Source: Homarus americanus
Taxonomy: Eukaryota > Arthropoda > Malacostraca > Decapoda > Nephropidae
Direction: 5' to 3'
Assembly: GCF_018991925.1 (NCBI RefSeq)
Contig: NW_024722158.1
Span: 6,951,662-7,015,661 of the forward strand
Length of the DNA stretch: 64,000 bases
This document shows positions 44,689 through 56,051 of the stretch, piece after piece. Every line of letters starts with the position of its first letter. Position 1 is the first letter of the stretch. A program made the translations under genes and the position numbers. The notes beneath the pieces were generated by a model that was not told the DNA's origin, did no database searches, and worked only from the letters and a program-made list of their open reading frames with translations.

Positions 44689-44812
44689 GCCGGAGGGGGG
44701 GTTACCTGGGGGGGAGGGGGGGGTAAGGAGCGGACAGGACCGTTGGGTTTAAAAATTAAAGTAAGGAGACAATCACAGGAGGTAACTCTAGACCTTTAGT
44801 GGTGCTCTCTAC

Positions 44813-44849
<37 letters not shown>

Positions 44850-44850
44850 T
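44645..44850. repeat. (GA)22, poly-G patch, (TC)n-(CA)n
   Basis: GA at 44645-44687, G-rich 44695-44735, TC at 44813-44831 running into CA to 44849. Confidence 0.9.
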
Positions 44851-45239
44851 GCTATATATACATACACGAAGATACATACTATTGCCCGTGGCTTACACAT
44901 TATAGATTATACATACATATACACTGTACATACATGAGCATACACACAGTCACACATGTACCGTACACATACCTAAATGGACGTGTGTGTGTGTGAGTGT
45001 GTCTTATTTAAACAACTCTACAAATATGCTACAAACAAACAAATGAAGCTCTAGAAAAACAAAAACACATGAACTCAAAACACACAACAAAAAAACAATC
45101 CCACTTACAAACAATAATATCACCCTAATTAAAGATAAATCAGTGTTTAAAATCCGGCTTTTAAATAACCGGAGGACAAAAGGCTTCAAGCAAGATGTTT
45201 ATCGACCATTTAAATTCAAAACGCCAGTCCCTCGCTCTG

Positions 45240-45610
45240 TCTGACTTGGTGGGGAAGGGGTGAGGAGGAGGGGTATTGAGGGAGGGGAGGGTGAGGATAG
45301 GGAAGGAGCTGGGCAGAAGGTAGGATGGAAGAGGGGGAGGGAAGGAAGAGGAAGGAAATAAAGAGGAGGGAGGTGGTACTGAAGAGGGGTAAGGAGGAGA
45401 AAGATGAGGGGGGGGGCAGGAAGGAAAGGAAGGAGGAAAGTGAAGTGAGAGTGAGGTGAATAAGGGCTAGATATGGAAGGGAGAATGGGAGGGAGATGAG
45501 TAGGTGAGCAAGACGGGAGGGGGTATGTGATGGGAAGGGGCAAGGGGGAGGGGGAGGTGCTGGGGCAAGGGGATGAAGAGAGGGGATAAGGGAGGAGGGT
45601 GGTAAGGGGG
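45240..45610. repeat. Purine-rich GGGAGGGG tract
   Basis: Irregular G/A-rich sequence. A DR1-like GGTCAAAGGTCA lies just after it at 45619-45630. Confidence 0.8.
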
Positions 45611-45759
45611 TCGCGTGCGGTCAAAGGTCAGACTTGTGGTTAGAGGTGGAATGGTGTGGTTAGTGATACCAAGACCCGTGGTTAAGAAAGGCTGGGAGGT
45701 GTTCCTTTAATCAACGGTTACTCTACCTGTTAATGGATAAATGACTGTTAACAGAGATA

Positions 45760-46460
45760 TTAATCATTACTGATATGTTAACCGTTAACGGATATATTAA
45801 CTCTCAGCTTAACGAGACATCGGAGTTAATGAAACAAAAATCGCGGTTAACGAGCATAGCGATGACTGCTGGCTCGGTTGACGAATCTCTCGACAATTTA
45901 CCCCATTAACGAACACAAGAACGATGAGTTAACGAATTTACGGAACATTTGATGCATGCTCGCTTACTTAACGAGTTTACGGACAATTTATCCGGTCAAC
46001 GAACACAAGATGGGGCTTCATTTAACATCAGACAATAAGAAGACGAGCCCCAGATTACGAGTGGTTACCGGAAGTCCCTCGCTTACTGAAAGGAAGTCTA
46101 CGTTTATCAAGAGGAAGTGTGTTTAATGAGGGTGGAGCGGTTAACGAAACTGACGTCATTAACCATAGGCAAGATGGATAAAAAACACGATTAACGCAAA
46201 CTGCCCTCCCCCCTCTCTATCTCTCAACCATATAATACAGGTTTAACGACGATAAATGTAGCTTTTAAGGTTAATGTAAAAGCCAAGGAAGAAAAACAAT
46301 GCACTTAACGAAGGTAATAACCAAGGCAGAAGACGAGGTTAATGCCACTACTTAAAGAAGATGGAAGGTTAGTGCAAAACAAAAAGGCACGGTTAACGAG
46401 GAGACGGAAAGTAAATGCTCGGTTAACGAAGACAGGAGGCGGGATTAACGATATGCATGA
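45760..46460. repeat. Degenerate TTAACGA repeat field
   Basis: GTTAACGA(G/A/T) or close variants (GTCAACGAA, ATTAACGAA, CTTAACGAG) recur about 18 times over 700 bp at spacings of 20-50 bp, with paired phrases such as GAATTTACGGA(A)CA and GAACACAAGA. It is an old diverged tandem array. TGACGTCA occurs at 46151-46158. Confidence 0.7.
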
Positions 46461-46511
46461 TTACCCAAGCAGATGGTACAATGACACTGAGATTATATCA
46501 TTAGCAGCAAC

Positions 46512-46600
46512 TGGAGTGGTGGTGGTGGTGGGTCGTGTGATGGCAGTGTGATGGTGTTGGTGGTGATGATGATGGCGGTGTGATGGTGTTGGTGGTGGAT
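46512..46600. repeat. GTGTGATGGTGTTGGTGGTG repeats
   Basis: Two clear units of about 37 bp plus trinucleotide expansions. Confidence 0.85.
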
Positions 46601-46930
46601 CACGAAACCTCGGCCATTCCTAAATATCACCACCACTACCATCATCACCCCTTCCTCCACTACCCGAAACATTGCAACATATCTCGTTAAAATTTGTGAT
46701 TCAGTAAACTGCGATTCGTTCTGAAAAACATCAAAAAAATACGACCTAAGTCTCAAAATAGCGATTCAGTTCTCGAAAAAAAATACTAAGTAGAAACTAA
46801 TTTGTACCATAATGCAGTGGGTTAGCTGCTTCTTGCCCCGGTTGCCAATGCCTCAGGAGATGCAAGAAAATATGCACTGGCAGTATTACCTTCTCAATTC
46901 ACCACTTTACATCGACAAGTATTTCCTAGT

Positions 46931-46934
<4 letters not shown>

Positions 46935-46974
<40 letters not shown>
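46935..46974. repeat. (GA)20 microsatellite
   Basis: Uninterrupted GA run. Confidence 0.95.
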
Positions 46975-46977
<3 letters not shown>

Positions 46978-47099
46978 AACGAAGCGGGAAATGCAGGGTT
47001 AAGGAATAAAGGCAGATGGGAAGGAGATGTAGAAAAAACAGTGATGAAGGTGATACAAAAGAAGAAGAATAACTGTTTACATCACAAAAACAAGACAAA

Positions 47100-47295
47100 C
47101 CTCAACATCCCCTCAACCAATCATAACCCAAGAAACAAAGAAAGAGAACCTCATCCAATCACAACCAAGAAAAAAAAATTAAACCACTCATAGCCAAATC
47201 TCACGACTTATCATAACCCAACAAAAAACACTCAACCAATCAGAACCCAGTAAAAAATTGAACCTCTCGACCAATCATAACCCTAAAAAAAAGAG
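47100..47295. repeat. Degenerate CCAATCA(T/C)AACC repeat
   Basis: CAACCAATCATAACCCA or a variant occurs about six times (near 47114, 47153, 47188, 47212, 47236 and 47270) separated by A-rich linkers. Each unit contains a CCAAT-box-like word. Confidence 0.75.
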
Positions 47296-47396
47296 ACAGG
47301 AAATCATTGGGGTGTTTCCATATGCTAATCGATTCTGAGGACCAACGTAATGAGTCGCTACGTCAAATTTACAGTCAATCGGCTCACGAGTTTAGG

Positions 47397-47581
47397 GGAC
47401 GGATGGATGGATGGACGGACGGACGGATGGATGGATGGACGGATGGATGGATGGACGGACGGACGGATGGATGGATGGATGGACGGACGGACGGACGGAT
47501 GGATGGACGGACGGACGGATGGATGGATGGATGGATGGACGGACGGACGGACGGACGGACGGACGGATGGACGGACGGACG
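47397..47581. repeat. (GGAY)n tetranucleotide tract
   Basis: GGAC and GGAT units intermix over about 185 bp. The plus frames encode Asp/Gly/Arg/Trp/Met repeats, an artefact. Confidence 0.97.
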
Positions 47582-47939
47582 CTATCTCAGTATCTCCCGC
47601 TCAGCTGACGACGTAGGGAAAGGGGTTAATGATGACGAGCCAAAGGAATAAACACGAAAAACTAATAAAATGACCATAAAAACGACAAAAGATAAACAAG
47701 ATTGATAAAACACCAAAACAGACGAATAAACAAAACAAAAATGAAAATAACAAGAGTCGTAAAACAAATATGGAGGATCTAGGAAGGGGGAAGTAACAAC
47801 AGAAAACGGAGGTATAGGAGAGGCAGTACTGACCAAAAGCGACCCATCCCTTGTCGCCTGATTTGAATACCAATTTCCGCTCTCGACTGATGCAATAAAT
47901 GAGGAAAACGACATGTGAGATCTGACTAGTTCCTCCTGA

Positions 47940-48090
47940 GATGATGAGGAGGGTGCTAGAAGAAGGGGAGGAGATGGATGGGGGGAGAGGAGAGGGAGGG
48001 AGGGGAGAGATGAGAGGATATGGGTAGGGTTAAAGATGAGTGTATATGGGAGGAGATGAAGGGAAGGGCAGGAGAAGAAAGAAGAGATAA
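47940..48090. repeat. GA-rich tract
   Basis: GGAGGGGAGAGATG-type purine sequence, then GTGAGTGAGTGA at about 48098-48116. Confidence 0.7.
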
Positions 48091-48128
48091 AAAGCTAGTG
48101 AGTGAGTGAGTGAATGAGTATGTCAAGT

Positions 48129-48184
48129 GAATAATAATAATAATTAACAGTTTTATTGAAAGAGAATGGCAGCGGAAGACTGAA

Positions 48185-48213
<29 letters not shown>
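48129..48213 (-). mobile_element. LINE-like 3' tail fragment plus (GT)n
   Basis: On the minus strand: GCTGCCATTCTCTTTCAATA, then AACTGTTAATTATTATTATT. This matches the layout and several bases of the 22.02-22.06 kb tail (GGCTGCAACTCTATTAATAA, ACCGTTTATTATTATTATT). AATAAA is at 48152-48157. Only about 60 bp of the element remain; (GT)14 follows at 48186-48213. Confidence 0.45.
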
Positions 48214-48215
<2 letters not shown>

Positions 48216-48534
48216 AAGAATGCATATCCAAATGTGACCAATATAGTATCCATGTACGTCAATATATCCATGCAGGCCAATAAAACATCCATATAGGCGC
48301 CAATATATCCAGGTGGGCTAATATATCCAAACTAGAGACCGGTGCTGTAAATTTCGCGGAGGGTGGCGGCAAAATGTATCGACTGGGAGGGGAGACATCG
48401 GTTAAAAAACTAGATCGCTATTTTCCCGGGTTAATAGAGGGGGTGAAGAGAGAGTAAGAGGGTCATATTTCCCTGGTTAGGTGACGGAGGAGGGGAGGGG
48501 AAAGGGGGGAAACTAGTCTACAGTTTACCCCCAA

Positions 48535-48790
48535 TACCTCACATTCTCAAAGATTCTCACTATATTTTTTCCCCTGATGTGATGTAAGAATGTATCTAGA
48601 TGCTTTACTTAAGTTCCCACAAAAGAGGTGGATTTTCAAAGGCCCTTACGTCAAATTTTCACCCTGGTTGAAGTTGACTTAAATTACGAAAAAAAAAAAA
48701 AATAATTCTCAAAGGTTCGTACGTCAATTTTTTTTTCCTGGTATCCGTCTCACTTAAAGCAATACGATACGATGCAAACATGTCATCAAA
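48535..48790. repeat. TTCTCAAAGG repeat family, locus 4 (forward units)
   Basis: Three forward units start at about 48541 (ATTCTCAAAGATTCTCAC), 48637 (ATTTTCAAAGGCCCTTACG) and 48706 (ATTCTCAAAGGTTCGTACG). GATGTAAGAATGTATCTAGA at about 48578-48600 is the reverse complement of the TAGATACGTTCTCACATC word. Confidence 0.55.
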
Positions 48791-49044
48791 AATTACAAAG
48801 AGACTAGGATTAACTGGATGTGTTATGTCCTCAGTGTACAGGCAGTAGTTGGGGAGACATGACGTTCGTGGCTCCTTGGCTCTGAGAATCCAGGGTTTGG
48901 AGCCACGGTATCAGGAGGCCTAAGGTAAGTACACAAAGTACTTTAGCAAGGAGGTAAAAGGGGCAGATATCTCTACCGTACAGATAAACACAAGATACTG
49001 AGGATGTTCAAGGTTGGTTGACTAAAAGGTGGTTAAATCCTCCT

Positions 49045-49215
49045 CCCCGCGCCATAGTAAATCCCAAGGCGCCATAGCTGTAATGCCAAAAAATGCTTAT
49101 TAATCCCCGCCAGGACATAGTAAAGTCCAAGGCGCCATAATTCTATCCAGTATACCATAGAATACTGGTAATCCCCGCCTGCGCCATAGTAAAGTCTAAG
49201 ACGCCAGGATGATGA
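49045..49215. repeat. 57-69-bp repeat with CCCCGCC...CATAGTAAAGTCCAAGGCGCCATA
   Basis: Three diverged units (about 49047, 49104, 49173) share (A)TCCCCGCC, then GCCATAGTAAA(G)TC, then AAG(G/A)CGCCA. Confidence 0.85.
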
Positions 49216-51270
49216 TTCTTACACTCGTCTGCGATCCTTACACAATTGCACACTTATTATTATAGCTATCGTGTTCACACCTCATGGACGAACCCCTTGA
49301 GTAACTATCCCGGACGATATTACCGCCGCTGAATGAAGTGAACGTCTTCAAACATCCTCAAGAACAACAAAGGAATATTAACCATTATCAAACTCATCTC
49401 AGCTCTTGGGTGATGATCAATGTCGGTCACAATTTTTCAAGATTATATCCACTTCATCCACCAGGGGTCGCAGGAGAGACAGTCACGGGGACTCTACAAC
49501 GCTCACGATCCAATAATATATCGCGAACTCCCTCGGGTATATCGTTATTGTTGAGAAATCCCTTACTAGATTACTGGGATCTCTATAAATAAAACCCAAG
49601 TCTGCACCTGACGTCTACACCCTGAGGCAGAGTCCTTATGTTTTCTCCACTAATATGCATCCAATATCTCTAATATGACCAATTTTTCCGTCTCACTGGA
49701 ATAAAAGCGGATGTCGAAACTCTCAGCCCAGATAAAATTCCTCCTGTACCCCGGGATGTATTGGCTCCTGGCCCTCGCTATCCAATATAACAATACCACT
49801 TTGCTGCTTCATCGAGTTTGTAGTCCAGGGCTGGGAACGTATGGGATATTTATAACCTGTACGTTAATTTTTCTCCCAGCTGATGTTATGAGAGCATTAT
49901 ACTCAAGGCAGACACTAGGCTTTAGTATCAGTTGGACATATTGTGGAAGTTCCAATTACGAGGAAAATTCAACGTAAAATTTTTCCTGGATCCGGGTCCT
50001 GTCCCATTATAATAAGAACTGACCCAACAACCTGGTAAAATATATGAATATGCAGAGGTCCAGATACTCTGAGATCCGTATTCCAATTTTCCGCTCGTAA
50101 CTTCCAATGGCAGACGCATCTAGTTACGATAAAATCCCAGAGTATTATCCACGAAAGTATGTACAGTACTTACGGTAGAGTCAGGTGTAATACCAACGTA
50201 ATTTTGGCCACATTCACTGTATTGTATCCGAAGTCAGCCAGTCATAAATGTTATTAAATCCTAAATTACGGTAAAAAACGTACATACGTGTCATTATAAC
50301 TGACCGCCTCCGGCAAATTTGATCAAGTCAGCTGATATCAGGATAGATATAACAGGTTAAATTATACCCTCTGGTTAGTTTATACCCGAGGCAGATACCA
50401 ACCTGAACCACTTTATACCTCGAGTGTAAAAGAGCTTTAGCCAGATACTATACTGGGGTTGAGTCTGACCTTCTAACCTAACCCAACCTAGACCACAAAC
50501 TGGCGACGATCGGCACCGGGTACAAATTGGGCTGGACATGCAAATATTATTCAGTAAATAATCTAGCCTGTTATACCCTGATGTAGAGTCTTGGAACCTA
50601 ATCTGTATATATCTAAACGGAGGCAAATAATCCAGACATTTTGTATTCATGCCACTACTCAAACGTAATTCATGGACGATTTATTAATTTTATGAGTTAA
50701 TCCAGGGTAGCCTATAATGCCTTTCGATCCCCTCCCTCCCAGCCAAGTACTCATTAGGATATCAACATTTAGTGGAACCGGCGTATGACTCCAATAATCC
50801 AAGCGAGTGTAAATTTCAGGTGAATACTCGTATATTTAACTCAACATACGAGATTGTGAGGGGTGTGTATATCTGAGGAAATGTCGGCAGGCAGTTTTTA
50901 ATTCCGACGATATAAACTCACTCTCCGTCTATTGGCTGTGTTTAATCAATACCAACAACCTTGTAGAGTTTGAACAAGGAGGAAATAGGTACGCTGACTA
51001 TTATTTTTTCGGGAAATAATCTTTTAATCTACAATAACATGAAATATACCGTATTTTAGTTGCCTATCCGCCTCCAATAACAGACTCGGAACAATATCTA
51101 CAAAATGGGAATAAAATTGCACGAATACTGGAACGGCCAAAATAGTATATCTTTCGGGATAAATAACGGATGAACTTTTTCCATCTACGGATCCATACCA
51201 GCATTTGATGAAGCTAACGTAGAATACAATATATATACACTGTATATTCTTTAACGCACGGCTCTGATTC
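49216..51270. other. Longest low-repeat stretch, no gene recognised
   Basis: Single-copy-looking, moderately AT-rich DNA. Phrases like TATACCC(G/T)GA(G/T)G(C/T)AGA recur loosely (49619, 49894, 50386, 50572), hinting at a very old tandem origin. The short frames (84, 88 and 95 codons) have no domain I recognise. This is the best place to look for divergent exons by transcript mapping. Confidence 0.4.
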
Positions 51271-51274
51271 TTAA

Positions 51275-51360
51275 AGCTTCGTATGCTAAAATCTTCCCTC
51301 AGCCTTGAATGTTAAAATTTTCGCTCAGCTTTGTATGTTAAAAACTTCCCTGAGTGAAGA
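51275..51360. repeat. 30-bp tandem repeat, three diverged copies
   Basis: TGTATGTTAAAA(A/T)(C/T)TT(C/T)(C/G)CTCAG units of about 29-32 bp. Confidence 0.8.
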
Positions 51361-51759
51361 AATGAGAATATATCTAATTAACTCGCATAAGCTGTGGCAC
51401 AAAAGTAGTGACCAAAACGATGTGGAAACTCTAGTAAGACGCAAAGTTTGTATATTATTGTCTAATGTGAAACACAAACGTACGCATCATCGGGAATCCA
51501 AACCAAGAAAGTCAATAACGTATGGCCCAGCCGCAGCATAAGTCACTCGTAACATAATAACAAACCTGAAGATACGAGGTAGATTACGTCCCTCATAATC
51601 AGGCAACAAGACGGTAGAGAGTACGTCACTAATCACGGGAACTATAAGTCTGTCGTCGATAGAAGGTACAGAAAAGGTAAGGGAGTTACATTGACTCTCC
51701 CCACAACTCCCAGTAGGTGGTCATTGATTACCTGGCCACCAATCTGTACCCTGCCACGT

Positions 51760-52035
51760 GGGAACACAGTACCTACAGCTGCTCAATTGGGACTGTACAT
51801 TACCTACAGCTGTTGTACTTGCTGCTGTATTTGCATGTACAGCTGTTGTATTGAGACACAGTATCCTCGTCTGTATTTGAATTTACAATCGATGTACAAT
51901 GAGGCAGAGTACCAACTGCTGCTGTAATCTATCAGCTGTCACAGAAGACCCAGCTGTACTATATTTACAACAGTTGTATTTGGACAGAGTAGCCACCCGT
52001 ACCGCATTTGCATTTACAACAGATAGGGGAGTAGC
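51760..52035. repeat. Degenerate ACAGCTGTTGTA repeat
   Basis: TACAGCTGTTGTA(T/C)TTG-like words recur about every 30-45 bp, with about five CAGCTG hexamers (E-box type). The 96- and 66-codon frames across it on opposite strands argue against coding. Confidence 0.65.
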
Positions 52036-52403
52036 CAGAACAGCGTACAGACCACCCCTAACCTTTGCTACTTTCCCCAGCACCCATCAGGTAGGTATGC
52101 AGGCCGGGCACTCGCTGACTCACCACCTACTATGTCATCCTCCCTGTAGAAAGACGCCGCCGCTCCCTGTCCATGCGGGGTCCTACTGATGTGCACAATA
52201 CAACAGCAGTCAAATAACAAGAGACGACCATTACGTTATGCATGAACACGTTAAGGACGACCATCACGCCTCTAATTTAACTTCTCAAACCTAAGAAGCG
52301 GTATTTTTATCATTATTTTACTGTTATTTCACTTTTTAGTTAGCAGGATTGTTTTAACTTATGTAAGTATACACATCAGCTTTATTTCGGCTGTTGTACT
52401 GTA

Positions 52404-52404
<1 letters not shown>

Positions 52405-52451
<47 letters not shown>
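52405..52451. repeat. (GT)23 microsatellite
   Basis: GT run. Confidence 0.95.
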
Positions 52452-52452
<1 letters not shown>

Positions 52453-54465
52453 ATGTACTGTATTACGTGTGCGATAACAGAATCTGGTAATGTTATAGGA
52501 GGCTGAAATACACTAGGTTACACCGATAACCTGCTTATACTGATAAACATACAACATACACTCGTACAACCATAATGATCTATACCACAGAAGAAAATAC
52601 AACGCATTATCAATACCCAACAATATAATACAGAATATAAAAGGCATAACAAGTATTTTTTTATGTACCGGAGCTGAAAAAAGAACCTTGTCACTTCATT
52701 AGAAATACCAGTCAGTACCTTACCATTAATTATTCAAACAATACACCAAGAAAGTTATTAATTTATTAGAATAAACCAATAAATTATTTGACGTATAGTT
52801 CCCAGTAGCTACTTCATCTATTGGGGATGTCAATGATTTTAAGATATATATTTATGAGATATGGTAATTACAAATAAATTTATGGGAAACGTTCACACAT
52901 TATAATCAAAATGTGATCAATTTTTATACGGTATATACAAACTACTTTCAAAACAGCAAAACCATAAGAACAAAATGTAAATCGACATCAAGAAAACGAA
53001 GCTGTTATGTTAGCAGGTTGTTAGTGCAGGTGAGAGAGGAAATACGGCTAGGGTGAATCATCAAGGGGATCATGCAATGAGGAATTTCCGTACCTATAGG
53101 TGGGCTACCAGTTCCAACCAGTACATGAACCACTTGCTACAGTATACCAACTTGCTTTGTCTCCTGAACTGTGAAAACGAAATAAAACTACCAAAAGCCT
53201 AACTATATTTATTTTCTAAGGATACAATAATTTTTACTTTTGATGCAATATTAATAAGTTTTATCTTTCATTGTTGTAATATAAAGACGTAGATCAATAT
53301 TCTATAAGTTCAGAGGTATTGAATATTGTAATAATCTTCATATTACCAAGATTAACTGAAAACAACTTATGATTCGTCAAATTGTACACAAAAAGTAAGC
53401 CACAATATAACTTAAATTTATGATGTACAGTATACAGTGTGTTTGGCATCGATGGTCTTATTTTTATCTTCATTATTATTTTCCACATAGAAGAGATAAT
53501 ACTGTATTCTGAATCGTCCATATTGGGGTTAACTTACGTTCTTTCAGTTGGTTTTCGCATTTTAGGAGGCCCAATTATATACTGTACCGTCACTAGAACT
53601 AAATTGCCTTATACTATATTTTACCGTTCATTAAAGTGTACTAATAGCCTCTCTCTCTCAACACTCAATCGTGGCCAGATAACCTTCAACGTTCAATCAA
53701 AAGCTGAACACGTTGGTGGTAATATGTCAAATATGGAATTACCTTATGACTTTTACAACACATCAACACAATACCATGAAACACAACACACAGAACTGGT
53801 TATCTCGTTACACTGAATATTGTAATGGTTGTCTGTTAATGGAACTAAACACCAAACAAGTCTATATTTTTGTCTTTATAATTTGTTCTAGAATTTCTAT
53901 ATCATCTACCCATAAAATGACCAACAGATTGTACTAACAATTACTTAACGATGAATAGTCTCTTGGTAAATAAACATCACTTTATGAGAACTTTACGCCG
54001 ATCAAGTCCACAGGTTTTAAAAGCCGCAGCGATTCAATTATTTAAAATTACATTACCATATACTACTGAAAACTGTCAACTACACCACCATTATACCTTC
54101 CATGGATAACTCAAGGAATAATGCAAATTATAAACATGCAAATTACAGACAATATTTAACAACTGCACAACATTTGACAAATTTTAAAAGGCAGGAAAAC
54201 AATAACAATGACGTCACGAGGCACAAGGAAACATCTGTACATTTGACATTTCTCACCTTTATGCATCGTGATTGTTGCAGGGAATCACAGCTGTGCAACA
54301 AGTAGCGCCTCCGCTTGAATTAGCTGCAATACTAAGCTTGACCAACGTCTTGCAGGCGAAAATTTACGACGTGTGTTCAATGTCAACTTGGATTAACCTG
54401 ATCACATCTGTCAACAAGATCCTTTAAAACACTAACACACGGAGAGGTTTAGCTTTAGTGATCCG
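52452..54465. other. AT-rich low-repeat stretch
   Basis: Ordinary AT-rich DNA with no tandem arrays. Frames of 60-125 codons occur by chance levels and contain no recognised domain. TGACGTCA at 54209-54216 lies about 260 bp before the CpG-dense island. Confidence 0.45.
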
Positions 54466-54469
54466 CACA

Positions 54470-54690
54470 CATCAGAATCGTCGACGACTCGCCAATCACT
54501 CTGCAACTAAGCCGAACCACGGACGCGTATCTCAGGAAGGTAAAGAGGCGAGAGCGGGCAGGAGAGCAGCGGCTGCCACGTGTTACCAACTCCGCGTCTA
54601 GACTGGTACTGACCGAGGCGAGGCGTCGTTCCGGCCGTTCGGCCCGTTCGGATCCTCGGGTCTAGCTGCCTCACACTCACACCCTGCTGT
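54470..54690. promoter_or_regulatory. CpG-dense, promoter-like island
   Basis: By my count about 24 CpG in about 220 bp, far denser than any neighbouring kilobase. It holds CGCCAATCAC (CCAAT-type, about 54489), CACGTG (54577-54582) and repeated GGCGAGGCG and CGTTCGG words. AAGGTAAAG (donor-like) lies at about 54538. It could be a promoter and first-exon region reading rightward; I see no convincing protein start. Confidence 0.35.
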
Positions 54691-54845
54691 TTGGCGTCTG
54701 CTGCTGTTACTGCTGCTCATGACGGCTGCTGTTGCTACTGCTTTCCGTCTGCTGTGACCACTGCTTGGGGTCTGTTGCTGTTTCTTGTCGTCTGCTGTTA
54801 CTGCTACCTAGCGTCTGTTGCTGCTTCTTGCTCACTGCTGCTGGG
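54691..54845. repeat. CTG-rich diverged trinucleotide stretch
   Basis: GTCTGCTGTTACTGCTGCT-type units (GGCGTCTG, CCGTCTG, GGGTCTG, GTCGTCTG, AGCGTCTG) recur every 25-40 bp. The plus strand is open for 110 codons to 55023 only from a TTG, so I do not call it coding. Confidence 0.6.
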
Positions 54846-55016
54846 CCAGACGAACGTATTCTCAGACCCTCGGACGATGATTTTTTATCCAACAATTGTA
54901 GGAACAAAGACTGTAAGCAGCTACATGATATTTTCAGTGCGATTTCGAAGTCACATTGGCGCGGTCTCTGCATCACTTCTTAAGAGTACACTCACCACAA
55001 GCGCCCCTCACATCAC

Positions 55017-55025
55017 CAGGTAAGG
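55017..55025 (+). other. Strong splice-donor-like motif
   Basis: CAG|GTAAGG matches the metazoan 5' splice consensus at seven or more positions. With the CpG-dense island about 350 bp upstream, this fits the end of a non-coding or short first exon. One such motif alone is expected by chance in several kilobases. Confidence 0.25.
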
Positions 55026-55079
55026 ATAATAACAGGTCACCGACGAGCCAAGCTTGGAGTCCATCAATGTGTCTTAGTT

Positions 55080-55345
55080 TTATGTTGAGCCACACAAAAA
55101 AATGCGTTTCCACATGCGTAATAAATTCAACGTACGATGTTTTGAGAATATTTTTGTTGTCGCTTTAAGTGAGCCATTTAGATACGTTCTCACATCTGCA
55201 ATAAATTCAACAGACGAAAGTTTGAGACAATCTATCGTTGGGTCGTATCTTAAAATGTTAGTTAGTTAGACACGCTCGCTCTCACATCAACTGTCGGGAG
55301 AAGAGGTAAAATCCAAGTTTACGATACATTGCGGCTTAAGGCGGA
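55080..55345. repeat. TTCTCAAAGG repeat family, locus 5 (reverse units)
   Basis: ATAAATTCAACGTACGATGTTTTGAGAAT (55122-55149, here described by its two halves ATAAATTCAACGTACG and TTTTGAGAAT) and ATAAATTCAACAGACGAAAG (about 55201) are reverse units 81 bp apart. GTGAGCCATTTAGAT precedes the shared TAGATACGTTCTCACATC word at 55179-55196. Confidence 0.55.
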
Positions 55346-55559
55346 CGCGGGCCGGACAGGAAAGGACGATTGTAAATAGACAGTCATGAGTGGACGGAAG
55401 AGGAGGGATGGAGGGAGGGAGGGAGACAGGAGGAGGAGGAAGGAGGGCGAAGTGGTTGGTGATGCAAGTGTTTTAGGGTGTGTTAGTGAAGGCATACCGC
55501 AGGGGACTCAACATCAGGGGGTTTGCTTGTAAGTTTTAGAAGAATGTACCTATACTTTA

Positions 55560-55750
55560 TATTATCTAAATCTAAACCAGAACTTACTCCTAAATCTGAA
55601 CCTTTAAAAAAATCTAAACTTTTATACCAAAATTTGAACCTTTTATACCAAAATTTGAACCTGTTATACCAAAATCTGAACTTTTATACCAAAATCTGAA
55701 CCTTTTATACCAAAATCTGAACCTTTTATACCAAAATCTGAACTCATGCG
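55560..55750. repeat. 21-bp repeat CCTTTTATACCAAAATCTGAA
   Basis: Eight or nine units of 20-21 bp (TTTTATACCAAAATCTGAAC); the left copies are more diverged. Confidence 0.95.
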
Positions 55751-56027
55751 GATATTTTTTTATTCCCCTGTAAATCTGAGTAAACCCCACCCACCCAGCT
55801 CGTCAGTATGGAAGCTGTGTTCATCCAAGCCCTGAATTCTTTGTACCCAGAAGCTAACCTGTAAGTTAAGAGGCGATAAAGCATATTTTTGTATTTCTTT
55901 TATACATTGTTAGTTAAGACGACATTCTGTTTTTCGCTAAAATTTAAGGAATAATTTTTTTGGATCTTGTTTTCGAGAATATAGGTGGATATTATTAGAT
56001 TATATTTGTATTTGTATTATTATTATT

Positions 56028-56051
56028 AGTAGTAGTAGTAGTAGTAGTAGT
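56028..56051. repeat. (TAG)n microsatellite
   Basis: AGT trinucleotides abutting the left edge of retroelement copy B. Confidence 0.9.

Noticed and set aside
51305..51541. 78-codon plus frame with Lys/Arg-rich C-terminus
   Set aside because: It starts within a 30-bp repeat, has no domain I recognise, and is within chance length for AT-rich DNA.
53439..53816. 125-codon plus frame in quiet DNA
   Set aside because: The longest frame in a low-repeat stretch, but it needs a non-ATG-type start, lacks any motif I know and has no splice or promoter context.
54691..55023. 110-codon frame ending near a good splice donor
   Set aside because: It opens only from TTG in CTG-rich repeats and gives low-complexity Cys/Leu/Ala peptide; treated as possible non-coding exon at most.
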